Of a DNA stretch of 64,000 nucleotides, positions 31,211 through 39,486 are shown piece by piece. Within the stretch, counting starts at the first letter, position 1; every line of letters starts with the position of its first letter. The notes under the pieces were generated by a model. That model made no database searches, had not been told where the DNA came from, and saw nothing but the letters and a program-made list of their open reading frames with translations. The stretch comes from Pseudomonadota bacterium (GTDB lineage Bacteria > Pseudomonadota > Gammaproteobacteria > Steroidobacterales > Steroidobacteraceae): contig JADJXW010000020.1 of the NCBI GenBank assembly GCA_016720075.1, positions 372,001-436,000 of the forward strand, written 5' to 3'. The translations under genes were made by a program, and so were the position numbers.

Positions 31211-32080
31211 CTAAGACACCGTTGCTGCATCCCGCCGCCGGCGCAACCACCACGCCATCACGCCGGTCACGACCAGCACCGCGGGCAACAGGCCCAACAC
31301 GATCCAGGCCGTGCGGCCCGCCATCCCACCCATGCGCCCGAAATGCAGCTTGATGAGCCCATCGAGCACCTGCTCCCCAGGCCGCACGTCATCGTCAGGA
31401 TCGGCGTCCAGCAGGTCGAACAACCCATCGAACAGGCCGGGAAACGCAAAGTAGATCGCGGTCACCGCCCAGACCAGCAACATTGCGGACACCCAGAACC
31501 CGAGTGCGACATGCAGCCGGCGCGAGAACACCGAAGAGATTGCCGGCCGGCCCGTTGAGACCACATTTCTCCATCGCCCCCTGCCGGACCACCATACCCA
31601 CAGGCCAGTCATGACCAGCGCGGTCAGGGCGACACCCCCCACGCCATTGATCATCCGGCCAGTCCGCCCACCAAGCAGGTTGTCGTGCAGGTTCACCATC
31701 CATTCCACGGCTTTGAGTATTGGCGGATACGCGGAGCCAAGATCCACACCCCGATAAGGATCAAACAGTCTTTCTGCCCGCTTGCCGTCGTGGTTCAGCA
31801 CGACGATGGAAGGACGATCAGGCCTGCGCGGCGACCGAATGGATTCGATGACGAAGCCGGGATATGCGCGGCGCAGTGCGCCCTCCCGCGATTCACCAGC
31901 CAACGGAACGCCCACCTCGAGCTGCGGCTGTGTCAGCCAGCGGTGAAACTGCGGACGGAGCACGATCAGGCTGCCGGTTACGCTCAGGACGAGAAGATAG
32001 GCGGCCAGCACCAGCCCGATCCACCGGTGAATCTGGGCAGCCACGTGGCGAAGGAACGGCGGGCGCGACGCGGGAACCAT
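31211..32080 (-). CDS. PepSY-associated transmembrane protein
   Basis: A 289-residue inner-membrane protein with four helices: IHRWIGLVLAAYLLVLSVTG near the start, a periplasmic PepSY-like stretch, paired helices in the middle (GVALTALVMTGLWVWW, LHVALGFWVSAMLLVWAVTA) and a C-terminal one (WIVLGLLPAVLVVTGVMAWWL). Relatives are often encoded with TonB-dependent siderophore receptors and include putative ferric reductases, but none is adjacent here. The ATG at 32080 is preferred over a TTG at 32113. Confidence 0.85.
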   Translation of the reverse strand: MVPASRPPFLRHVAAQIHRWIGLVLAAYLLVLSVTGSLIVLRPQFHRWLTQPQLEVGVPLAGESREGALRRAYPGFVIESIRSPRRPDRPSIVVLNHDGKRAERLFDPYRGVDLGSAYPPILKAVEWMVNLHDNLLGGRTGRMINGVGGVALTALVMTGLWVWWSGRGRWRNVVSTGRPAISSVFSRRLHVALGFWVSAMLLVWAVTAIYFAFPGLFDGLFDLLDADPDDDVRPGEQVLDGLIKLHFGRMGGMAGRTAWIVLGLLPAVLVVTGVMAWWLRRRRDAATVS

Positions 32081-32210
32081 GGTTCTATCTACACAGGTCG
32101 GCGGAATCGACAATCCGCGATTATCCTACGTGCCAGGCAATCCCTCACTCCCCCGACCACCGGCCACCGCACGCCTTGTCCTTCTACCCTGATCCACGCG
32201 GCTTGCTGCA

Positions 32211-32843
32211 ATGACCCAATCCCGATTCCTGCGCGCCCTGCAGCAAGACACGCCGCGTAACGTCTTCAATCCATGGCGCGACTTCGATCCCACCACGGAC
32301 CTGTCCCGCTCCGCGCCGCAGGACCGCCTTTCCCGCCTTGCATCGCATCTTGACTGCAAACCACAGTTCATCCTGATCGGCGAAGCTGCCGGCTACCAGG
32401 GTTGCAAGGTCTCCGGCATCCCTTTCACCAGCGAACGACTGATCAATGCTGGCGACATACCGCGCATTGCCTGCGACTCGCGCCTGACTTCACGCCAAAG
32501 ACCCTGGTCGGAGCCGTCCGCCACTACCGTCTGGGGCGCCCTGCACGAGCTAGGACTAGCCGGGCACACCGTATTGTGGAACGCCTACCCCTGGCATCCC
32601 CACAAAGAGGGCTCACTACACTCAAATCGCACACCTACTCCAGCCGAACGCGCAGCTGGTGTGCCCGTGCTGAGGCTTTACCTGGGTTTGTTTCCGAAGG
32701 CCTGTGTGTTCGCGGTGGGCCGCAATGCCGAAGCCGCCCTCGCGGTACTTGAAATCCCGGCCAAACCTCTTCGGCACCCGTCCATGGGCGGGGCAGCGAA
32801 ATTCCGTCAGCAGCTTTCCTCGTTCACCCGCTCCGCTTCCTGA
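32211..32843 (+). CDS. Uracil-DNA glycosylase superfamily protein
   Basis: A 210-residue protein of the UDG fold. The segment FILIGEAAGYQGCKVSGIPFTSE resembles the active-site GE(A)PG loop, WNAYPWHPH the central strand motif, and RHPSMGG the leucine-loop HPS motif. The first motif has Ala-Gly in place of the canonical Pro-Gly, so base specificity and activity are uncertain. It is divergent from the PepSY protein across 130 bp, and its last 20 bases overlap the convergent gene at 32824. Confidence 0.78.
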   Translation: MTQSRFLRALQQDTPRNVFNPWRDFDPTTDLSRSAPQDRLSRLASHLDCKPQFILIGEAAGYQGCKVSGIPFTSERLINAGDIPRIACDSRLTSRQRPWSEPSATTVWGALHELGLAGHTVLWNAYPWHPHKEGSLHSNRTPTPAERAAGVPVLRLYLGLFPKACVFAVGRNAEAALAVLEIPAKPLRHPSMGGAAKFRQQLSSFTRSAS

Positions 32844-33084
32844 CCCTTTCAACGCGCCGTCGATATTCCCGGACGTTGTCGCCCTTGATGCGCCTGTCCC
32901 GCGTGCCATTGTTGGTCCCGACCTTGCTGTCGGACCCGGTCACCGGCTTCGCATCGACGCGCGTCTCGCGCTCGAACGCATGCGACTTGTCCGTGTTGCG
33001 GTAATAGCGATACAGCGCCCAGTACAGGCCGACGGCACCCGCCGGACCCAGCGCAAGCAATGCAAGGCCGTTCTCGTCGCTCAT
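32824..33084 (-). CDS. Small membrane protein of the SPFH/zinc-ribbon operon
   Basis: An 86-residue protein with one N-terminal helix (LALLALGPAGAVGLYWALY, about 7-25) and a charged, basic cytoplasmic tail (RRRVERVRKRSG). Its ATG overlaps the zinc-ribbon gene's stop as ATGA, so it is the third gene of that operon. No family recognised. Confidence 0.65.
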   Translation of the reverse strand: MSDENGLALLALGPAGAVGLYWALYRYYRNTDKSHAFERETRVDAKPVTGSDSKVGTNNGTRDRRIKGDNVREYRRRVERVRKRSG

Positions 33085-34382
33085 GAGGTGTGGGTCAATA
33101 TCCAGATGACGATGGATTCAAGGACCGTGCCCACGGTCAGCGCGGTGAGCAGCAGCTTCCACTGCTGTACAGGTACGCTGCCCATGGTTTCACCGGTTCG
33201 CCCGTTCACGGCGATGTAGTGCAGCATGCCGGTGCGCCCGCCAGGCTGCTGGTAGGAGTACAGCCACACGGGCAGGGACATCGCCACCCAGCGCGTGCCA
33301 TGCAGGTCGAGGCTTTCCTGTTCCCACCGCACGCCGCGATCGTAGCGGGCTGCCGAGGCCTCGACCTGCGCGCGGGCGATCGACAGCAGCTGATCAGCCA
33401 GGCGCGGCTGCAAATGCGTGACATCCAGGTCGCGCTTTTCGGAAGAGCATCCTCGCAGGTACGACGCGTTCCATTTCACGGCGTTCTTAGTGTCGAACGG
33501 CAGGATGGTATTGATGATGTTGTTGGTGTTCGCTTTCGTATCCAGGTTCCCGCGGTCCCGCGAAGATTCCAGCGGCAGGTCATCCACCGTGAAATCCACG
33601 TGGCGATCAACCTGGTACACGTCGGCGTCGTAATAGGTCTGCTTGTTCTTGCCCGTGCCGCGGGTATAGCGGCGCGTCTCGATCTCGCCCATGCCGATGA
33701 CATCCGCGCTCGCCCTGGCGTCGACGATCATGTATGGCAGGTACACAGCGATGACGTTCTCGGGAGTGAACTCTTCCTTGAACTGCTTCAGCGCGAACAG
33801 CCGCCGCTTGTGCACGAACTGGCGTATCCGCGCCACCGCGTCGTCCTTCTCGATGTGGAACGGCAGGACGGCGTCCGGCACGGCGCCGTTGGGCACCTGC
33901 TCGTTGACGCCGAACACATGCCGGCACCAGTGGCAGCGTGCCGTCATCTGGCTCTGCGTGTTGACCGTCACCTCGGCGCCGCAGCCGCTGCACTTGAAGG
34001 TCACCAGCACCGCCGCATCGGCTGCGATGTTCTGCGCACCGGAGGATATGACCGTACCGTCTAGCTGGTCGTGCCCCTCGCCGAACCCGAACTGCTCCTC
34101 GACGCGCTCGCCGCTCCACTCGTTGCGGCAGTAGGCGCACACCAGCAGGTCCGAGCCCGGCTTGTGGCGTATGTCGCTGGCGCCGCACTTCGGACAGCGG
34201 TTGACGCCGTCCTTGAGCGCCTGCGCCGCCGTGTCGAGGGCGACCGGATCAGCCGCCTCCAGCTCCTCGCGGATCGGAGGCGGCAGTGTGGAAGGATCCA
34301 CACCGAACTCGCCCGGACGGGGCGGAACATCCTGCGGCGACCCGGGACCCGTGTACCGCGGCGGTGTATTCGCGTCCGACAT
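33081..34382 (-). CDS. Double zinc-ribbon membrane protein (B. subtilis YdjG-like)
   Basis: A 433-residue protein with a proline-rich N-terminus and two treble-clef/TFIIB-type zinc ribbons: CPKCG...CAYC (about 63-83) and CSGCG...CHWC (about 130-153). A long soluble domain of unknown function follows (about 165-400), and a C-terminal helix (LLTALTVGTVLESIVIWIL) anchors it. Zinc-ribbon membrane proteins paired with SPFH proteins are known from the B. subtilis ydjFGHI locus, where they help recruit PspA to membranes. The pairing here supports a membrane-stress role by analogy only. Confidence 0.78.
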   Translation of the reverse strand: MSDANTPPRYTGPGSPQDVPPRPGEFGVDPSTLPPPIREELEAADPVALDTAAQALKDGVNRCPKCGASDIRHKPGSDLLVCAYCRNEWSGERVEEQFGFGEGHDQLDGTVISSGAQNIAADAAVLVTFKCSGCGAEVTVNTQSQMTARCHWCRHVFGVNEQVPNGAVPDAVLPFHIEKDDAVARIRQFVHKRRLFALKQFKEEFTPENVIAVYLPYMIVDARASADVIGMGEIETRRYTRGTGKNKQTYYDADVYQVDRHVDFTVDDLPLESSRDRGNLDTKANTNNIINTILPFDTKNAVKWNASYLRGCSSEKRDLDVTHLQPRLADQLLSIARAQVEASAARYDRGVRWEQESLDLHGTRWVAMSLPVWLYSYQQPGGRTGMLHYIAVNGRTGETMGSVPVQQWKLLLTALTVGTVLESIVIWILTHTS

Positions 34383-34392
34383 CGGCCCGCGC

Positions 34393-35532
34393 CTAGAGGT
34401 TCAACGCTTTGGCCTTCACCGCGTCGTAGTCGGCCTGCGTAATCAGACCCAGGTCGAGCATCTCCTTCGCCTTCTTGAGTTTCGCGACCGGATCAGCGGC
34501 CGCGGGTGCGACGGGCTGCTGCATGCTGCCCACCCCCATCATGCCACTGGCCATGCCGATGCCCACGAGGCCGGCCGCACCACCATTCTCGCCGGCCGAC
34601 TGGATGCCCTGCGCGACGCTGGCCTGCAGGTTGGAGTTGCCGCGCGAACCGGCGAGTGCATCGGCGCGCTGCACCGTCTTCAGCAGCTCCTTCGTGTTCG
34701 CGTCGTACTCGATCGAGACGATGGCCACCTTGACGATCGCAAGACCCCGATCCGAGCGCCACTGGTAGGCGTCCTCGACCGCCTGCGACAGGCTCTTCGC
34801 GAATCCGAGCGAGTCCTGCTGCAGCTTGGTGATGCGATTGCCCTTGCCCGGATCGTTCGTATAGAGGCTGAACGCCGGCGCGAGCGAACCGACCACTTCG
34901 TTGAACAGCTGGCCCGCGGCAGCGTTGTCCATGTCGGTGAAGTCGAACACCTTGCCGGGCTGCAGGTAGGCGGCCGGCACGAAGTTCTTCACGAACAGGA
35001 TCGGATCGACGATCTTGAGGGTGTAGGAACCGCGCGTCACCGCGCCGACCTGCGTATTCAGGAAGCCGTCGTCCCAGTAGATTTCCGACTGCGTGCCGAA
35101 GCGATTGTCCGCCAGCTCCTTGAGCGAGACGAAGAAGGCCGCCTGCTGCGATCCCGGCTGGCCGCCGAACTTGAACCGTTCCCAGCTCTGGGTGATCAGC
35201 GGGCTCACCAGGCCATCGCCGGCGAAGATGGATTTGGAATTGATGTCGTCGGATTGCCAGATGTAGCCACCCGGCTCGGCGGCGAAGCCGGTGATCGCGC
35301 CATCCTGGAACAGCAGCAGCCCGTAGCCTTCCGGAACGACGATCTTCGTGCCGTTCGTGATGATGTTCGAGGAACCCTTGGTGTTGGATCCGCGCCCGGC
35401 GTTCGTGCCCTGGGGCACGGCCGCAAACACCGCCGCGGTCGGCGACAATCCCGAGGGCGCCGTGTAGAAGTCCTTCCACTGGTCGGCCAGCATGCCGCCG
35501 ATCGAACCAGACACTGCCTGAATCAGACCCAT
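34393..35532 (-). CDS. SPFH-domain protein with C-terminal SHOCT (YdjI/virion-core-like)
   Basis: A 379-residue protein. The SPFH core (about 60-290) contains VVPEGYGLLLFQDG, YWDDGFLNTQVGAVTRGSYTLKIVDP and VEDAYQWRSDRGLAIVKVAIVSIEYD. A Gly/Ala/Met-rich linker follows, and a SHOCT motif closes the protein (LKKAKEMLDLGLITQADYDAVKAKAL). Such proteins oligomerise on membranes. It starts 86 nt or so downstream of the poly-C tract with GAGGGA upstream of the ATG, and is the first gene of a three-gene operon. Confidence 0.85.
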   Translation of the reverse strand: MGLIQAVSGSIGGMLADQWKDFYTAPSGLSPTAAVFAAVPQGTNAGRGSNTKGSSNIITNGTKIVVPEGYGLLLFQDGAITGFAAEPGGYIWQSDDINSKSIFAGDGLVSPLITQSWERFKFGGQPGSQQAAFFVSLKELADNRFGTQSEIYWDDGFLNTQVGAVTRGSYTLKIVDPILFVKNFVPAAYLQPGKVFDFTDMDNAAAGQLFNEVVGSLAPAFSLYTNDPGKGNRITKLQQDSLGFAKSLSQAVEDAYQWRSDRGLAIVKVAIVSIEYDANTKELLKTVQRADALAGSRGNSNLQASVAQGIQSAGENGGAAGLVGIGMASGMMGVGSMQQPVAPAAADPVAKLKKAKEMLDLGLITQADYDAVKAKALNL

Positions 35533-35631
35533 GACATCCCTCGCGTTCGTGGCCGGACAGGTTGCCCGGCAGTCGTGAAACTATACATCCTCACGTAAGC
35601 CGGCAGCGCGCCGCTCAGCCCGCGCGCCCCC

Positions 35632-35681
<50 letters not shown>

Positions 35682-35728
35682 AGCGCCGGAATCAGCTTTC
35701 CCTCAACATCGGCCGCGACTGTCGCCAT
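35682..35728 (-). pseudogene. Possible 5' fragment of a gene cut off by the poly-G tract
   Basis: After the saccharopine-dehydrogenase-like stop, an ATG at 35726-35728 opens MATVAADVEGKLIPALG and then runs into glycine codons made by the homopolymer. The first 16 codons look like ordinary coding for this genome; the remainder is missing. Not recognisable as a family. Confidence 0.3.
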
Positions 35729-35759
35729 GGCGCGCGGATCCAGTCGATGAATTGGTGAC

Positions 35760-36851
35760 TCAGTCGGCTTCCTCCCGAATCCCGGTGCGAATCTTCCACC
35801 GCTCGAACTGTGGCTTGAACTCCTGGAGTGCAAGCATGCCCAGGCAAGCGCGCGCACCCGACTCAAACACCTCGCCCCGCGCCAGCCTGCGCACCAGCGC
35901 AATCGCCGCCATGCACGGAATCTCCGGCCCATCCAGCGCCGGCGCCGTCAGCAGCCAGGTTCGGCGCACGCGCCTGCCCTCCCGTGTCACGCCCGCCACA
36001 CTGACCCGCATCCCGCCCCAGCCTCCGGCAAACCAGTCAAAGGCGGACGCCAGGCGATCCAGCCCCACGCACCAGCGCGTTACCGGCAACGGCACACCCA
36101 AACGAACCAGGCCTGCAAGACAACCTAGGAACAGGTGCTGGACGCCGAACTCGAGCGCGGCATGGAACCGCACCGTCCGAACGCTCGGATACCGTCCCGG
36201 CAGCAGCGCCAGATCCGGAACATCGCAGACCGCACCCCAGCGCGTGGCAAATGCCAGATTCACCCGCCGCAGATCCATCCACCCGGTGCGCTCAACCCAC
36301 CGTCCCTCTTCCCAAACGCGCACGGCTTTGCCCAGATAGCTGAACACCGCCTGCAGCGTCGCCACACCGCGCGGCGCGCGCTGTCCTGGCGCAATGGCTG
36401 CTTCGATCGTCACCGGCGTCATTCCGTCCTGGAGCAGCGCACTCACCACCGCACTGGACAGGGCCGGCAACGTACTGGCTCCGCTGACAGCAACCCGTCC
36501 TGCCCTTCGAGCCTCGGCATCGAGTCCTTGCGCGAATCCCGAGACAAAGTCCCGGCTGTCGGCCAAATCCAGGTAGTGAGCGCCGCAGGACAGCGCCGCG
36601 CGGGCCACTCGGTAATCCTGCCCCTGGAACGGTCCCACGGTATGGATCACCACCTCCGGCGCCAGCGCTTGAAGTTGCGAGGCAAAGTCCGCCGCACCCA
36701 GATCCAGCCTGGCCACCGGCACCTCAGCGGCGCCTGGCACGGACCTCGCTCGCCTTCCTGTCGCCACGAGTTCGATGCCGGCATCGTCCTTCAGCGCGCG
36801 CACGATGCGTGCGCCGAAGTTGCCCGTCCCGCCCAGCACTACTACCCGCAT
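35760..36851 (-). CDS. Saccharopine dehydrogenase-like NAD(P)-binding oxidoreductase
   Basis: A 363-residue protein with an N-terminal Rossmann motif (VVLGGTGNFGARIVRAL), then HTVGPFQGQDYRVARAALSCGAHYLDLADS, typical of the saccharopine dehydrogenase-like/trans-acting enoyl reductase group. The C-terminal half is a less conserved substrate domain. In other bacteria this domain is found fused to DUF4166; here the DUF4166 genes lie upstream in the same operon, and the ATG overlaps the DCC stop (TGATG). The reaction is unknown. Confidence 0.82.
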   Translation of the reverse strand: MRVVVLGGTGNFGARIVRALKDDAGIELVATGRRARSVPGAAEVPVARLDLGAADFASQLQALAPEVVIHTVGPFQGQDYRVARAALSCGAHYLDLADSRDFVSGFAQGLDAEARRAGRVAVSGASTLPALSSAVVSALLQDGMTPVTIEAAIAPGQRAPRGVATLQAVFSYLGKAVRVWEEGRWVERTGWMDLRRVNLAFATRWGAVCDVPDLALLPGRYPSVRTVRFHAALEFGVQHLFLGCLAGLVRLGVPLPVTRWCVGLDRLASAFDWFAGGWGGMRVSVAGVTREGRRVRRTWLLTAPALDGPEIPCMAAIALVRRLARGEVFESGARACLGMLALQEFKPQFERWKIRTGIREEAD

Positions 36852-37234
36852 CAGTCACTGCCCGGCAGGTAACACACCTGCCGCCGACCGAACCAGCGAT
36901 AGCGATTGCGAGCCAGCACCCGATACATCCAGTCTCGACACGGACGCGGAATGATCCGCGCGATTTCAAAGACGCGCCAGAGGTGTCCCAGTGCCGTGAC
37001 CACATGAATCACCGCATCTGACTCCCGGAACACCCGGCCCGCATCCAGCACCAGAAAGGTCGACGGATCCTCCGGATCGATGCCATGCGCGCCGAGCAGC
37101 GCCCGACCCTCTTCGCCTTGCATGGCCACCAGTCGAAACGCCGGTGTCACCGGATGCCGCGCAAGGAACCTCGCCCACCCGCTGCAGAGGTGACAGTACC
37201 CATCGAACACCAGCACCCGATCACCCGGTGACAT
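36851..37234 (-). CDS. DCC-family thiol-disulfide oxidoreductase-like protein (DUF393)
   Basis: A 127-residue thioredoxin-like protein with the hallmark VFDGYCHLCSGWARFLARH (CxxC at about 14-17) and a C-terminal YRVLARNRYRWFGRRQVC. It is cytoplasmic by sequence and overlaps the DUF4166 gene upstream by 14 nt and the saccharopine-dehydrogenase-like gene downstream by 3 nt. Redox function is assumed from the CxxC; substrates are unknown. Confidence 0.85.
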   Translation of the reverse strand: MSPGDRVLVFDGYCHLCSGWARFLARHPVTPAFRLVAMQGEEGRALLGAHGIDPEDPSTFLVLDAGRVFRESDAVIHVVTALGHLWRVFEIARIIPRPCRDWMYRVLARNRYRWFGRRQVCYLPGSD

Positions 37235-37742
37235 GAAGTTCTCCCTGATAGCGGATCAGTCGTCCGATCAGTGCCAGGTGCGCATCGATCTCGAATCGGT
37301 ACCAGGGGCCGCGACCGCGGACACGGGCCTGAAAGTCGAACGCCCATCCCGGCACTGGAATCCCGAGCACCCGCAGACCCACCGCCTGCCAGAGCAGCGC
37401 GCCGTCCCGCTCGGTCAGCTCGAACCGCGCGACCGCAGGCCCGAGCCGCTCCACCAACGTCGCACCATCCAGCCGCAGCCGCGAACGCATCGGGCCCGAA
37501 CCCGCGAAGTACCGCGTCCACTGCTCGCCCTCAGCGTCCACCACCAACTCGAAGCGCAGCGGCCCATTGCGGACGCTGCGGGGCAGGCGCGCCACTCGAC
37601 AGGCAAGCTGCGCCAACCAGCCCGTTCCGCGCTCCACCGTTGCGATGCCGTGGAGATCGGCCCCACTCCCTCGATGCACCAGCCGCAACGGCGCGTCGAG
37701 CCTTGCGAAAGCTTCGCCCAACAGCTGCGGAAACAGACTCAC
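37221..37742 (-). CDS. DUF4166 protein (second copy)
   Basis: A 173-residue single-domain DUF4166 protein: LFPQLLGEAFARLDAPLRLVH, GIATVERGTG, LPRSVRNGPLRFELVVD, WTRYFAGSGPMRSRL, LGIPVPGWAFDFQ and the ending FEIDAHLALIGRLIRYQGELHV. The start is probably GTG 37742, whose overlap with the upstream stop (GTGA) suggests coupling; ATG 37751 is the alternative. It is paralogous to the next upstream gene. Confidence 0.78.
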   Translation of the reverse strand: MSLFPQLLGEAFARLDAPLRLVHRGSGADLHGIATVERGTGWLAQLACRVARLPRSVRNGPLRFELVVDAEGEQWTRYFAGSGPMRSRLRLDGATLVERLGPAVARFELTERDGALLWQAVGLRVLGIPVPGWAFDFQARVRGRGPWYRFEIDAHLALIGRLIRYQGELHVTG

Positions 37743-38404
37743 GGCGCACATCCGTGGGCGTCCCGGAAGTAGGCCACCTGGTGGATGAGACATCCGAACA
37801 GCGGGTGGACGACAGACAGCGTGAAGCTGAAGCGCCCCGAGCGTTCCTCGCGATGTCGCACGGTGATGGCCCCGGGGGTGAGCCACATGGGTATCGATAG
37901 TGTCCACGCACCGACTTTCCAGTGGTACCCCACGCTGCGAAACACCAGCGCGCGGGACTCGACCGACACGGTCAGCGCCATGGAAAGTCCTGCACCAACG
38001 CGCTCCTCGAGGCCAGTGGGCCCCGAGAAGCACTTCATGGAGCGGATGACCTGCGAACGGCGACCCGGGGATTCATAAGTGCGGGTCCAGCACTGCGCAC
38101 CGGTGCGGGTGCCCGTCACGACCACGGTACTTGCCGTGTGATGAAGCGACTCCAGCGGCAGCGGCGAACCCGCGAACCGCAGCAGCAGCGCCCACAGTCG
38201 GCCGATGCGAGTCCGCTGCGTGCAGGCCACTTCGCCCACATAGACGACCTCCTCTCCTGGCGCCAGTTCCCCATCGAACCGCAATTGCACCGCCCGAGGC
38301 AGCGCTTGCCACTGCCCCTCGCCCACCAGCGCCCTGAACATGCTGCGCGCGGCCGGCACCACCTGCGGATCAGCGGTCGAGGCATGGAGGGTGCCGCTAC
38401 GCAT
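37739..38404 (-). CDS. DUF4166 protein (first copy, divergent)
   Basis: A 221-residue protein with the same layout as its downstream neighbour: RSMFRALVGEGQWQALPRAVQLRF, YVGEVACTQRTRIGRLWALLLRFAGSPLP, CWTRTYESPGRRSQVIRSMKC and a C-terminal SVVHPLFGCLIHQVAYFRD, corresponding to the PLLGxLxxYxG ending. The two genes probably arose by tandem duplication. Function unknown. Confidence 0.72.
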   Translation of the reverse strand: MRSGTLHASTADPQVVPAARSMFRALVGEGQWQALPRAVQLRFDGELAPGEEVVYVGEVACTQRTRIGRLWALLLRFAGSPLPLESLHHTASTVVVTGTRTGAQCWTRTYESPGRRSQVIRSMKCFSGPTGLEERVGAGLSMALTVSVESRALVFRSVGYHWKVGAWTLSIPMWLTPGAITVRHREERSGRFSFTLSVVHPLFGCLIHQVAYFRDAHGCAP

Positions 38405-38437
38405 GCTGTGGGCTGCCGCGAGTCTCTCGGTCTCGCG

Positions 38438-38773
38438 CTAGCGTCCCTCCGGGATCGGAGGCGACGCGCGGGCGATCTTGATTCCCACCACGAGCAGCGC
38501 CGTGGATACCCCGAACAGCGTCGCCAGCAGTGTGGAGCGCAGCACCTGGACCGCGGTCAGCCCCGCATCCGGCGAAAGGGTGTAGAGGGCAAAGATGAGC
38601 GGCGCGATGAACAGCATCACCGACGTGAACGATACCCAGAACTGCGTGGATTCGCCGGAGGTGCACAGCGCATTGATCACCTGGCGCAGTGGCGTTCCCA
38701 GCACCCGAACCAGAATCGTGCTCAACCCCAGACTCACGCCAATCGTCATCGCCAAACTCAGTCCCGCGTTCAT
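38438..38773 (-). CDS. Small multispanning membrane protein
   Basis: A 111-residue protein with three hydrophobic helices (GLSLAMTIGVSLGLSTILV, FWVSFTSVMLFIAPLIFALYTL, LATLFGVSTALLVVGIKIA). No family recognised. It is the second gene of the GbsR-led operon, 36 nt after the regulator. Confidence 0.7.
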   Translation of the reverse strand: MNAGLSLAMTIGVSLGLSTILVRVLGTPLRQVINALCTSGESTQFWVSFTSVMLFIAPLIFALYTLSPDAGLTAVQVLRSTLLATLFGVSTALLVVGIKIARASPPIPEGR

Positions 38774-38809
38774 GACACTTCTCCTCTTCGCCTTTGAATT
38801 CCTGCCGCC

Positions 38810-39376
38810 CTAGCTGCGCCCCTTGGTTCGTGGCGCCAGCCACCGCGATACCCCGCTGCCCAGCTTCATCAGCGCGGCCAGCTGTGACTTGGGCAGGCTG
38901 GCCATCTGCTCGTACCAGCGGCTCGTCTGCTCGACGAACTCCAGCATCGCCCGCAGTCGCTTGGTCGCCACGGGGCTCACCGAACGATCTCCCTCCGCCG
39001 CCGCCAGGCACTTGCGCAGCGCGGCGGCCGCCGGATCCAGCTCGCGCTCCTTGCGCCCCTGCGCGATCCGCGACACCAGCGTCCACAGGTCGGTTTCGGC
39101 TTCATAGAACGTGCGCCGGTCGCCCATCACGGCAATGGATCGCACGATGTCCCAGTTCTGCAGCTCCTTGAGCGAATTGGAGACATTGGATCGGGCGATG
39201 CCCAGGCAATCGGCGATTTCTTCGGCCGTCAGCGCCCGCTCAGAGGCATAGAGCAGTGCATGGATCTGGCTCACCGAGCGGTTCACACCCCAGCGTTCGC
39301 CGAGATTGCCCCACAGCAGCACGAACTCCCGGACCGCGGCGGGCAGCTTGTCGTCTCTGTCTGTTGTTTCTGTCAT
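38810..39376 (-). CDS. GbsR/MarR-type transcriptional regulator
   Basis: A 188-residue winged-helix regulator of the GbsR group: REFVLLWGNLGERWGVNRSVSQIHALLYASE, recognition region LTAEEIADCLGIARSNVSNSLKELQNW, and DRRTFYEAETDLWTLV. It heads an operon with a membrane protein, two DUF4166 proteins, a DCC protein and a saccharopine-dehydrogenase-like protein. The start codon lies at the centre of an 18-bp palindrome directly beneath a sigma-70 promoter, pointing to autoregulation and a leaderless message. Confidence 0.9.
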   Translation of the reverse strand: MTETTDRDDKLPAAVREFVLLWGNLGERWGVNRSVSQIHALLYASERALTAEEIADCLGIARSNVSNSLKELQNWDIVRSIAVMGDRRTFYEAETDLWTLVSRIAQGRKERELDPAAAALRKCLAAAEGDRSVSPVATKRLRAMLEFVEQTSRWYEQMASLPKSQLAALMKLGSGVSRWLAPRTKGRS

Positions 39377-39412
39377 GACAGAAATTACAGACCTTCAAGG
39401 CTAGAAAGTCAA
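39367..39412 (-). promoter_or_regulatory. Leaderless promoter and palindromic operator of the GbsR operon
   Basis: Minus strand: -35 TTGACT (39412-39407), 17-nt spacer, -10 TGTAAT (39389-39384). The predicted transcription start falls at about 39377, next to the ATG at 39376. A perfect 18-bp palindrome TTTCTGTCATGACAGAAA (39367-39384) covers the start codon and abuts the -10, ideal for repression by the encoded GbsR-type protein. Confidence 0.72.
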
Positions 39413-39486
39413 GTCCGTGTGGGTACCTGACGCTGATCTTCGACCACTTCCCGACACCCTCGCGCCGGAATCCCGGCCTATGGCCG

